Assembly (NCBI GenBank): GCA_025356715.1
Contig: JANXRU010000163.1
Coordinates: forward strand, 1-21,966
DNA length: 21,966 nucleotides
Direction: 5' to 3'
DNA from: Bacteroidota bacterium
GTDB lineage: Bacteria > Bacteroidota > Bacteroidia > B-17B0 > B-17BO
In this document: positions 7,905 to 14,250 of the stretch, one piece after another
Layout of the letters: each line of letters starts with the position of its first letter
Numbering within the stretch: the first letter of the stretch is position 1
Made by a program: the position numbers and the translations under genes
Notes under the pieces: model-generated
Database searches by the model: none
Told to the model about the DNA's origin: nothing
What the model saw: the letters and a program-made list of their open reading frames with translations, nothing else

Positions 7905-9208
7905 AACAACTAATTATAACTTTAAGTTTATTATTAAGCTTCACATTAGTTGCACAAAAAGCAACAAAACTCAGAATAGGTGAACGTATTCCGTTTTCTA
8001 GAGTTTCCGTTTTAAACTCTGAAAACAAAGGGGTTAATTTGGATTTACCTGATGGTAAAAGTATGACGGATAGATTTGTATTAGTTTATTTTTATTCATC
8101 TACATCTACAATAAAACAATTAATTGCCTTTAATAACGAAATAGAACGTATTTTAAATAAATACCAAAACAATGCTTGTAAAGGAGCTAGTGATATAGAA
8201 TATGCTACAATATGTGTTGAAAATGATTTCAAAAAATGGGATTATATTTTAAAAGAAACGAATTACCACAAATCAAAATTTACAGGTAAAAAAATCAATT
8301 ACCTTACTAAAGGAGATATTAAGGATAAAACCATCTTAGCATTTAAAGTAACTGAATATCCTACTATATTTTTAGTAAATCCAAAAGGTCGTCTATATTT
8401 AGAAACGAATAGTTTTGAAGTATTAGAAAGCACCTTTCAAAATATATGTAAAGTTAATGTTGCCTACTCTACTGCCGATATTTCAGGTAAATTGATTGGG
8501 GGAGAAAAAAGTAAAACTCCTTTAACTGAACATAAAGTGTATTTAATTAAAAGTAACGTAGATACCCTAAAAACTACTGCTACTGATAATTTTGGTGACT
8601 TTGTGTTTAAACAAATTGATACGACACAAAATTTAAGTATACGAATAGAACAAACTCAAAAAGTAAAAGACAGTCCAAAAGTATTTCTAGCAAAGCAAAC
8701 TGGTGAAATCGTATCTGAATTTAGGAAAAATGCCATTACGGGTGATTTTGAATACAAACTACTAAACTTAGATGTCATCAAATTAACGGAGTTGGAAGAT
8801 GATGATGACATTACGATGAAATACAAAAAATTCAATACAACAGGTAAAAAGGATTTAATTGTTAACGAAAATGTCTATTATGAATTAAGTAAGTTTTATA
8901 TTTTAACCGAGTCAGAAATTGTTTTAGATAAAGTGTTATTAATTTTAAATTCTAATCCCACTTTGCAATTACAAGTCATATCACACACGGATGCTCAGGG
9001 TGATGATGCTAGTAACTTAAAATTATCTGAAAATCGCTCAAACGCTGTAGTAGATTATATAGTAAGTAAAGGGATTGCTCGAGAAAGATTAAAAGCGATT
9101 GGCAAAGGCGAAACTGAAATACGGAATCATTGTGCCAATGGTGTAATTTGTTCTGACAAAGAGCAGGAATATAACCGCCGAACTGAGTTTAAATTCATAA
9201 AAAACTGA
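7901..9208 (+). CDS. Exported thioredoxin-like / OmpA-domain fusion protein, third paralogue
   Basis: A 435-residue protein with signal peptide MKQLIITLSLLLSFTLVAQ. It overlaps the preceding gene by four bases (ATGA). The thioredoxin-like domain (about 22-185) has LRIGERIPF, then VLVYFYSSTSTIKQL where TlpA has the CxxC (no cysteines), and the cis-proline strand TEYPTIFLVNPKGR (Pro154). The regulatory-like domain (about 190-285) includes ATDNFGDFVFKQI. The OmpA domain (about 318-435) keeps Asp364 and Arg379 (SHTDAQGDDASNLKLSENRS), the IGKGETEIRN turn, a C-x5-C pair (411, 417) and the tail EYNRRTEFKF. Its OmpA half is close to that of the second paralogue, so these are tandem duplicates. It is the last gene of the block that starts with the DUF4290 gene. 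Confidence 0.86.
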   Translation: MKQLIITLSLLLSFTLVAQKATKLRIGERIPFSRVSVLNSENKGVNLDLPDGKSMTDRFVLVYFYSSTSTIKQLIAFNNEIERILNKYQNNACKGASDIEYATICVENDFKKWDYILKETNYHKSKFTGKKINYLTKGDIKDKTILAFKVTEYPTIFLVNPKGRLYLETNSFEVLESTFQNICKVNVAYSTADISGKLIGGEKSKTPLTEHKVYLIKSNVDTLKTTATDNFGDFVFKQIDTTQNLSIRIEQTQKVKDSPKVFLAKQTGEIVSEFRKNAITGDFEYKLLNLDVIKLTELEDDDDITMKYKKFNTTGKKDLIVNENVYYELSKFYILTESEIVLDKVLLILNSNPTLQLQVISHTDAQGDDASNLKLSENRSNAVVDYIVSKGIARERLKAIGKGETEIRNHCANGVICSDKEQEYNRRTEFKFIKN

Positions 9209-9229
9209 CAATATTTCGGGTTTTCATGC

Positions 9230-9258
9230 TTGGCAAACATATTGATTACTTACATTTG
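9230..9258 (+). promoter_or_regulatory. Bacteroidota-type promoter of grpE-dnaJ
   Basis: A TTG at 9230-9232 and a perfect -7 element TACATTTG at 9251-9258 (TAnnTTTG), 18 bases apart, lie 14 bases before the grpE ATG. The same bases form an 8-bp inverted repeat (TTGGCAAA at 9230-9237, TTTGCCAA at 9255-9262), so a dyad-binding regulator could cover both promoter boxes. Confidence 0.7.
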
Positions 9259-9272
9259 CCAAAATTTTTACT

Positions 9273-9863
9273 ATGCAAAATAACGAAAAAGACCCTACTA
9301 TTCCTTCTGAGGAAAAAACAATAGACGCTAACGAATTAATGAACGACGTTTTTAGTAATTCGGAAACTAATGACACTTCTACTGAATCCCAAGATGCTCC
9401 AAAAGAAAACGAGCCAGTAACCATTGATTACGAAGCTAAAATTATAGAACTAAACGACCGTTACTTGCGTTTATATTCAGAATTTGATAATTACCGTAAA
9501 CGTACCATCAAAGAAAAATCTGACATTATCCGTTCCGCTGGAGAAGATGTATTTAAAGCCATTATTCCAACGATTGATGATTTTGAACGCGCTATCAAAG
9601 CTAATGAAACTGTAACAGAAGCTCAGCCAATTAAAGAAGGTATGGTTTTAATTTTTAATAAATTTAAACATACTTGCATAAGTAAAGGGCTAGAAGCTAT
9701 GGAAAGTATTGGACAACCATTTAATGCTGACATCATGGAAGCTATAACCCATATCCCTGCACCAACTGACGAGCTAAAAGGCAAAGTGATTGATGATGTA
9801 GAAAAAGGATATAAATTAGGAGATAAAGTGATTCGCTTTGCTAAAGTGGTAATTGGGACTTAA
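9273..9863 (+). CDS. grpE: Nucleotide exchange factor GrpE
   Basis: GrpE releases ADP from the chaperone DnaK. The 196-residue length is normal. The first 50 residues are acidic, Ser/Thr-rich and probably disordered. Residues about 50-105 form the long dimerising helix with the signature LRLYSEFDNYRKRTIKEK, followed by PTIDDFERAI. The C-terminal beta-wing shows the diagnostic IGQPFNADIMEAITHIP, then VEKGYKLGDKVIRFAKVVIG. The gene has its own promoter directly upstream and is followed by dnaJ after 92 bases, which contain two hairpins. dnaK itself is not in the window. Confidence 0.97.
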   Translation: MQNNEKDPTIPSEEKTIDANELMNDVFSNSETNDTSTESQDAPKENEPVTIDYEAKIIELNDRYLRLYSEFDNYRKRTIKEKSDIIRSAGEDVFKAIIPTIDDFERAIKANETVTEAQPIKEGMVLIFNKFKHTCISKGLEAMESIGQPFNADIMEAITHIPAPTDELKGKVIDDVEKGYKLGDKVIRFAKVVIGT

Positions 9864-9890
9864 CTAATAAAAAAATTAAACACAAGGAAT

Positions 9891-9932
9891 GCAAACACTA
9901 TTAACTAATAGTGTTTTGCTGCTTTAACAGCA
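9891..9932 (+). repeat. Two adjacent hairpins between grpE and dnaJ
   Basis: Hairpin 1 pairs AAACACTATT (9893-9902) with AATAGTGTTT (9907-9916) around loop AACT, with GC pairs just outside across a one-base bulge. Hairpin 2 pairs TGCTG (9917-9921) with CAGCA (9928-9932). No T-run follows hairpin 2, so these look more like an mRNA processing or stability element, or partial attenuator, than a full terminator. Confidence 0.6.
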
Positions 9933-9955
9933 GATTAAGAAAAAACACAGGAATT

Positions 9956-11095
9956 ATGAGCAAAAGAGATTTTTATGAAATATTAGGTATAAGCAAAAGT
10001 GCGAGCGATGACGAAATAAAAAAAGCATACCGTAAACTAGCCATTAAATACCATCCAGATAAAAACCCTGACGATAAAGCAGCTGAAGAAAAATTTAAAG
10101 AAGCAGCTGAAGCTTATGAAATATTAAGTAATGCTGAAAAGCGCCAACGATACAATCAATTTGGCCATGCAGGAATGGGTGGCGCCTCCCAAGGTGGCGG
10201 TGGTGGACATTATGGTGGCGGCATGAATATGGACGACATTTTTAGCCAATTTGGTGATATTTTTGGAGGTGGCGGAGGCTCACGTGGAGGCGGAGGTCGT
10301 CGGGTAGTGCGCGGTTCTAATTTGCGTGTTAAAGTAAAATTAAATTTGCAAGAAGTTGCTAAAGGTGCTGAGAAGAAATTAAAAGTAAATAAGTTTGTAA
10401 GTTGCGGAACCTGCAAAGGTTCTGGAGCAAAAAATGGCACGTTTGATACCTGTAAGTTATGCAATGGCTCAGGAGTACAAACACGTGTGCAGCAAACCTT
10501 TTTGGGCGCTATGCAAACGCAAACAACCTGTAGCGGATGTAATGGCGAAGGAAAAACTGTAAAAGATAAATGTAATACCTGTCATGGTGATGGTATAGTA
10601 AGAGCTGAAGAAGTTATTACAATTAATATACCAGCAGGAGTTGCCGAAGGTATGCAACTATCAGTTGGAGGCAAAGGAAATGCAGCCCCTCGTGGTGGCA
10701 TTAATGGCGACTTACTAGTAGTGATTGAAGAAGAAGAACATTTGGAATTGAAGCGTGATGGTAGTAATTTGTTTTATGATAGTTATGTAAACTTTGTAGA
10801 TGCAGCTTTGGGCACTAGCATAGAAATACCAACAGTGGATGCTAAGGTTAAAATTAAAATAGAACCAGGCACACAAAGCGGTAAAGTATTACGTTTAAAA
10901 GGCAAAGGTTTACCAGATGTAAACCATTATGGTACAGGCGATTTGTTGGTTAATATTAATGTATGGACACCACAAACATTAACAGTAGATGAGAAAAAAA
11001 CCTTAGAAAGTTTAAAAGACTCTAAGAACTTTGCACCAAACCCTAATCGTAAGGAAAAAGGCTTCTTTGACAGAATGAAAGAATATTTTGAATAA
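9956..11095 (+). CDS. dnaJ: Chaperone protein DnaJ
   Basis: A 379-residue type I J-protein that stimulates DnaK ATPase and delivers unfolded clients. The J-domain (residues 4-68) has the HPD motif at 33-35. A Gly/Phe-rich linker runs from 72 to 115. The zinc domain has four CxxCxGxG repeats, all intact (Cys150/153, 166/169, 192/195, 206/209), binding two zinc ions. Substrate-binding beta domains follow, with [19 protein letters not shown] near 310-330. The ATG at 9956 begins the canonical [12 protein letters not shown] longer in-frame reading from GTG 9911 would run through the hairpins and is not credible. AGGA six bases upstream may serve as a weak ribosome-binding site. A terminator follows. 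Confidence 0.97.
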   Translation: MSKRDFYEILGISKSASDDEIKKAYRKLAIKYHPDKNPDDKAAEEKFKEAAEAYEILSNAEKRQRYNQFGHAGMGGASQGGGGGHYGGGMNMDDIFSQFGDIFGGGGGSRGGGGRRVVRGSNLRVKVKLNLQEVAKGAEKKLKVNKFVSCGTCKGSGAKNGTFDTCKLCNGSGVQTRVQQTFLGAMQTQTTCSGCNGEGKTVKDKCNTCHGDGIVRAEEVITINIPAGVAEGMQLSVGGKGNAAPRGGINGDLLVVIEEEEHLELKRDGSNLFYDSYVNFVDAALGTSIEIPTVDAKVKIKIEPGTQSGKVLRLKGKGLPDVNHYGTGDLLVNINVWTPQTLTVDEKKTLESLKDSKNFAPNPNRKEKGFFDRMKEYFE

Positions 11096-11120
11096 AGAAT
11101 AATTTAAAATATTTCAAGCT

Positions 11121-11155
11121 AAAACTCCCTCTTCATACATTAACGAGGGAGTTTT
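11121..11155. terminator. Hairpin terminator between convergent dnaJ and SET-domain gene
   Basis: Perfect 11-bp stem, AAAACTCCCTC (11121-11131) with GAGGGAGTTTT (11145-11155), loop of 13 bases. The T-rich right flank suits dnaJ and the A-rich left flank suits the gene on the minus strand, so it probably works in both directions. Confidence 0.88.
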
Positions 11156-11164
11156 TAATTACGA

Positions 11165-11605
11165 TTAACCTTTATTAAACTTAATCCAATATTTTTTTCC
11201 ATAACTACAAAATATTTCATCACCTATTTTTATAGGCATTGTAGCTACAAGACATACCTTATTGTTTTCGTTTAAGGAAATTTTCGCATTGTTTTTAGCG
11301 CTTCGTTTCCCTAATCCTTCAGCATCATTGGCATATTTAGCAAAGCACTTTACGTGATTAGAATCCATAATACTACCGTCCAACATGTTAATGAAGTAAC
11401 CATTCAATTTGTTTTTAGCTCGTTTTGAGGCTTCCTTATCAGATAATATTTCTCCTTTGAATATAGAAATGACTTCATTTTCATAAATAGATATAGAAGA
11501 AAACAATCCCTTCCCTGCTCCTACTATACCAGATGGTTTTAAATATAAATAATCTGCTTCTTTGGCATCTATTTTATCAGGTATGTCGCTTGTAGTTGAT
11601 TTCAT
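11165..11605 (-). CDS. Small SET-domain protein (putative protein lysine methyltransferase)
   Basis: A 146-residue cytosolic protein that is little more than a SET domain. The opening SAM-binding motif is SGIVGAGKGLFSS (about 25-37), followed by ISIFKGEILSDKEA. In place of the usual RFINHSCxPN there is KYANDAEG (90-97), a short insertion, then NNAKISL (105-111). The closing motif is IKIGDEIFCSYGKKYW (125-140) with Tyr135 in the catalytic position. The family moves methyl groups from SAM to protein lysines. The His of NH is Asp94 here and the PN step is NN, so activity is plausible but not certain. The substrate is unknown. It is convergent with dnaJ and shares its terminator. Confidence 0.82.
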   Translation of the reverse strand: MKSTTSDIPDKIDAKEADYLYLKPSGIVGAGKGLFSSISIYENEVISIFKGEILSDKEASKRAKNKLNGYFINMLDGSIMDSNHVKCFAKYANDAEGLGKRSAKNNAKISLNENNKVCLVATMPIKIGDEIFCSYGKKYWIKFNKG

Positions 11606-11790
11606 AAAACCTAATAAAATAGGATCTTATAAAGGTAATCTATTATTTTAGAGTTTAGTAATTGCTTCTTCATAATTAAAAAAAATCTTATTTGATTCGC
11701 AATAAATTTTAATTAATTAAAAAATACTTTTAGTAATTGTCTAAATTACAATAATTTAGGTATTTAAATAACTTTTTTATCAATGGATAA

Positions 11791-11844
11791 TAAATCACAA
11801 AAAATATTAAAAAATGAGATTATCAATTTTTAATTTGTGATTTA
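11791..11844. repeat. Perfect 11-bp inverted repeat upstream of the small exported-protein gene
   Basis: TAAATCACAAA (11791-11801) and TTTGTGATTTA (11834-11844) are exact reverse complements separated by 32 bases. The spacer adds imperfect pairing between TTAAAAAAT and AATTTTTAA. This is the only structure I see in the 277-base gap between the SET gene and the next gene; the rest is very AT-rich. It could be an operator bound by a dimer or by looping, or an RNA hairpin. Confidence 0.6.
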
Positions 11845-11867
11845 CTTCATTATTTTATTTAAATTCG
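11834..11867 (+). promoter_or_regulatory. Possible promoter of the small-protein/SulP locus
   Basis: TTTG at 11834-11837 and TAAATTCG at 11860-11867 (7 of 8 matches to TAnnTTTG) are 22 bases apart and end 15 bases before the ATG at 11883. The -33 part lies inside the right arm of the inverted repeat. The match is imperfect, so confidence is low. Confidence 0.35.
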
Positions 11868-11882
11868 CACTTGGATTAAATT

Positions 11883-12233
11883 ATGAAACTAAACAAAGCA
11901 ACATATTTTTCGATATTCTTTTTGTTTTGCTTTTTAGCATCCTTTTCAGTCAATTCTTACTTGTCTATAAATACAAAAGCTAAATCTCATTGTAATTTAA
12001 AACATCAGACTTCAACCTATTCTCAAAAAGAAGATAATTCTTCTTCCAATTCTGATTTATTATTTGAAGAAAATGAAGTAGAAGATGGTTTTCAAATTCA
12101 AGCGATTGTTATTCCTTGTTTTGTGGCTTATTTCTTAACTGAAGTTTCTCAACCCAAAATTATTTCTGCAAAACCTTTAGCAGAAAAACTAACAACTCCC
12201 ATTTATTTGGCAGTTTGTAATTTCCGTATCTAG
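11883..12233 (+). CDS. Small membrane-anchored or exported protein of unknown function
   Basis: A 116-residue protein I do not recognise. It has a Lys-initiated hydrophobic N-terminus (residues 7-27, FSIFFLFCFLASFSVNSYLS) that could be a signal peptide or membrane anchor. A polar Ser/Asn-rich stretch with a Cys-x3-His pair follows (HCNLKHQTS, about 36-44). Next is an acidic patch LLFEENEVEDGF (about 59-70), then a second hydrophobic segment IQAIVIPCFVAYFLTEV (about 72-88). It ends with TPIYLAVCNFRI. The layout and several positions (EEnEveD, then a hydrophobic stretch, then a terminal NF) recur in the partial gene at 21620, so the two appear to belong to one family. It lies 153 bases upstream of the SulP gene and may be its accessory protein or a sensor; that is inference from position only. 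Confidence 0.75.
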   Translation: MKLNKATYFSIFFLFCFLASFSVNSYLSINTKAKSHCNLKHQTSTYSQKEDNSSSNSDLLFEENEVEDGFQIQAIVIPCFVAYFLTEVSQPKIISAKPLAEKLTTPIYLAVCNFRI

Positions 12234-12244
12234 TATTCTTATTT

Positions 12245-12268
12245 AATCATCTATCCTATTAGATGATT
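12245..12268 (+). terminator. Hairpin after the small-protein gene (possible attenuator)
   Basis: AATCATCTA (12245-12253) pairs perfectly with TAGATGATT (12260-12268) around a six-base loop, 12 bases past the stop. The following bases (TCTCCG) are not a T-run, so it may only partly stop transcription before the SulP gene. Confidence 0.45.
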
Positions 12269-12327
12269 TCTCCGTATGTATTTCATGTTATTTGTCATTT
12301 TTATGACCCTACTTGAAATAAACTTAT

Positions 12328-12342
12328 TGTGTAAAATACACA
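12328..12342. promoter_or_regulatory. Candidate operator palindrome upstream of the SulP gene
   Basis: TGTGTA-AAA-TACACA is a perfect 6-3-6 palindrome 45 bases before the SulP ATG. The size and symmetry fit a dimeric repressor or activator site, but no regulator gene is visible nearby and no second copy was noticed. Confidence 0.4.
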
Positions 12343-12386
12343 CGCATTATTCAATCAAATACAAAATCACTTAAAATTTTAAAACT

Positions 12387-14042
12387 ATGTCAACTGAAAC
12401 AAAACAAAAAAGATTTATACCTACAGACGGTTTAATTGGGTTAAAAGATAACTTTTCTAAAGATGCACTATCAGGCTTTTTAGTGTTTTTATTAGCACTT
12501 CCCCTAAGTTTAGGGATTGCTAAAGCATCCGATTTCCCTGCAATTTTCGGATTAGTAACTGCTATCATCGGTGGTGTATTGGTTAGTTTTTTTGCTGGTT
12601 CTCGTTTAACTATTAAAGGCCCTGCTGCTGGCTTAATTGCTATATGCGGTGGTGCTATTGTTGCATTTGGTGGCGGTGATACTGGCTGGCATTTAGCTTT
12701 AGGTGCTATTGTTGTAGCCGGAATCGTTCAAATACTGTTTGGCGTTTTTAAATTAGGGAAATTGGCTGATTTCTTTCCAGGTGCTGCCATACATGGTATG
12801 TTAGCGGCTATTGGTATCATTATTATGTCCAAGCAAATTCACTCTATGTTAGGTATTGACCCTAAATTATTAAAAGGAAAAGAGCCTTTAGAATTGTTAG
12901 CAATGATTCCTGAAAGTATTGCTCACATGAATATGCATATTGCAACAATTGGCTTTACTTGCTTAGCCATTTTAATTTTAATGAGTTTGGTGAAAAACAA
13001 AATAATTAAAAAAATTCCAGCTCCGTTAATTGTTTTAATAGTTGCAGTACCTTTAGCTATAACATTAGGGGTAAAAACAGAAGAAGGTATTTCCGGATTT
13101 TCGTTAGTTAAAATCGGAAGCATTTTTGAAGCATTCACTAGTGGATTTACAATGAAAGGTGATTTCGTGAGTAGAGGTATTATAAATGCAGACTTTTCTG
13201 CCTTATCTTCTCATTTGGGTGATTTTATCATGTACGTCATTCTATTTTCTTTAATAGGAACGTTAGAATCCTTATTAACTGCTAAAGCTATTGATGGATT
13301 AGATCCATTTAAACGTAAATCGGATTTTAACAAAGATGTGATTGCAGTAGGTATTGGCAATACTGTTTCTGGATTATTAGGTGGTTTACCTATGATTAGC
13401 GAAGTAGCGCGTAGTTCGGCAAACGTTAGTAATGGAGGAAGAACACGTTGGGCCAATTTCTTTCATGGTTTATTTTTATTATTAGCAGTAATATTAGCCG
13501 TTCCATTAATTGAAATGATACCTAATGCTGCCTTAGCTGCCATGTTAACTTTCGTAGGGTTTAAATTAGCGCATCCAAAAGAATTTGTACACATGTGGCA
13601 TATTGGCAAAGAACAATTTTTTGTATTTACAGCTACTGTAATTGTAACCTTAGCAACCGATTTATTAGTAGGGGTTGGAACTGGTATTGTATTAGAAATT
13701 ATTATTAATTTAACTAATGGCATCTCTTTAAAAAATTTATTTAAAGCGGATGTTATCGTTAATAATACTAACGAAACTGATTACACCATTACTATCAATG
13801 AAGGTTTAGTGTTTTCAAATATTTTAGGATTAAAAAAAGTGTTTGCTTCAGTGCCTCAAGGTAAAAATGTAACAATTGATGTAAGCCACGCAAAAATTGT
13901 AGATCATACATCCATCTTAACTTTAAATAGTTTAATAGAAGATTATAAAGAAAATGATGGGACTATTCAAATTAAAGGATTTAATCATCATAAGCAATTG
14001 GGACATGCCCCTACTTCAACTCGTATTTTGAAACTGAGCTAA
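12387..14042 (+). CDS. SulP-family anion transporter with STAS domain (bicarbonate candidate)
   Basis: A 551-residue inner-membrane transporter of the SLC26/SulP family. The N-terminal membrane part (about residues 25-440, many hydrophobic helices) has the family signature around 50-85: ASDFPAIFGLVTAIIGG, then the GSRLTIKGPAAGL loop that forms part of the anion site. The conserved GLLGGLPMISEVARSSANV block lies near 325-345. The C-terminal STAS domain (about 455-545) includes VTIDVSHAKIVDHTSI. Family members carry sulfate, bicarbonate or other anions, usually with Na+ or H+. Because dabA and dabB lie downstream in the same direction, bicarbonate uptake of the BicA type is the favoured guess. 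Sulfate cannot be excluded from sequence. Confidence 0.93.
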   Translation: MSTETKQKRFIPTDGLIGLKDNFSKDALSGFLVFLLALPLSLGIAKASDFPAIFGLVTAIIGGVLVSFFAGSRLTIKGPAAGLIAICGGAIVAFGGGDTGWHLALGAIVVAGIVQILFGVFKLGKLADFFPGAAIHGMLAAIGIIIMSKQIHSMLGIDPKLLKGKEPLELLAMIPESIAHMNMHIATIGFTCLAILILMSLVKNKIIKKIPAPLIVLIVAVPLAITLGVKTEEGISGFSLVKIGSIFEAFTSGFTMKGDFVSRGIINADFSALSSHLGDFIMYVILFSLIGTLESLLTAKAIDGLDPFKRKSDFNKDVIAVGIGNTVSGLLGGLPMISEVARSSANVSNGGRTRWANFFHGLFLLLAVILAVPLIEMIPNAALAAMLTFVGFKLAHPKEFVHMWHIGKEQFFVFTATVIVTLATDLLVGVGTGIVLEIIINLTNGISLKNLFKADVIVNNTNETDYTITINEGLVFSNILGLKKVFASVPQGKNVTIDVSHAKIVDHTSILTLNSLIEDYKENDGTIQIKGFNHHKQLGHAPTSTRILKLS

Positions 14043-14047
14043 GGCTC

Positions 14048-14142
14048 AAAAGATCCCCTGCAAAGCCTTTGTAGACAACTTGATATTTTATTTCATAGTT
14101 TTTTATCAATGAGTTTATAGAGGTTTTGCGGGACCATCTTTT
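14048..14142. repeat. Structured inverted-repeat element between SulP and porin genes
   Basis: A nested imperfect inverted repeat of about 95 bases begins a few bases after the SulP stop. From outside inward: AAAAGAT (14048-14054) pairs with ATCTTTT (14136-14142), CCC (14056-14058) with GGG (14130-14132), GCAAA (14060-14064) with TTTGC (14125-14129), CCT (14066-14068) with AGG (14121-14123), and TTGATA (14080-14085) with TATCAA (14104-14109). It may be an mRNA element that separates expression of SulP from the porin, a terminator (it ends in TCTTTT), or a small palindromic mobile repeat. Confidence 0.55.
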
Positions 14143-14250
14143 ATAATTAGCCAATGAGGTAACTTGAAAATTAAAAAATGCAAGTTGAATTTCGGATCAG
14201 AACTTTATAAAAAATACAACATATTATAATCTAATAATTTAGACATAAAA

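Noticed and set aside
9911..9955. Upstream in-frame GTG extension of dnaJ (15 extra codons)
   Set aside because: The extension runs through the intergenic hairpins, and DnaJ proteins begin at the J-domain sequence encoded from 9956.
10210..10464. 84-codon open frame on the minus strand inside dnaJ, rich in Pro
   Set aside because: It is the antisense of the Gly-rich linker and zinc domain codons of a certain dnaJ gene.
12923..13723. Three minus-strand frames inside the SulP gene
   Set aside because: They are antisense shadows of transmembrane codons, with no family features of their own.
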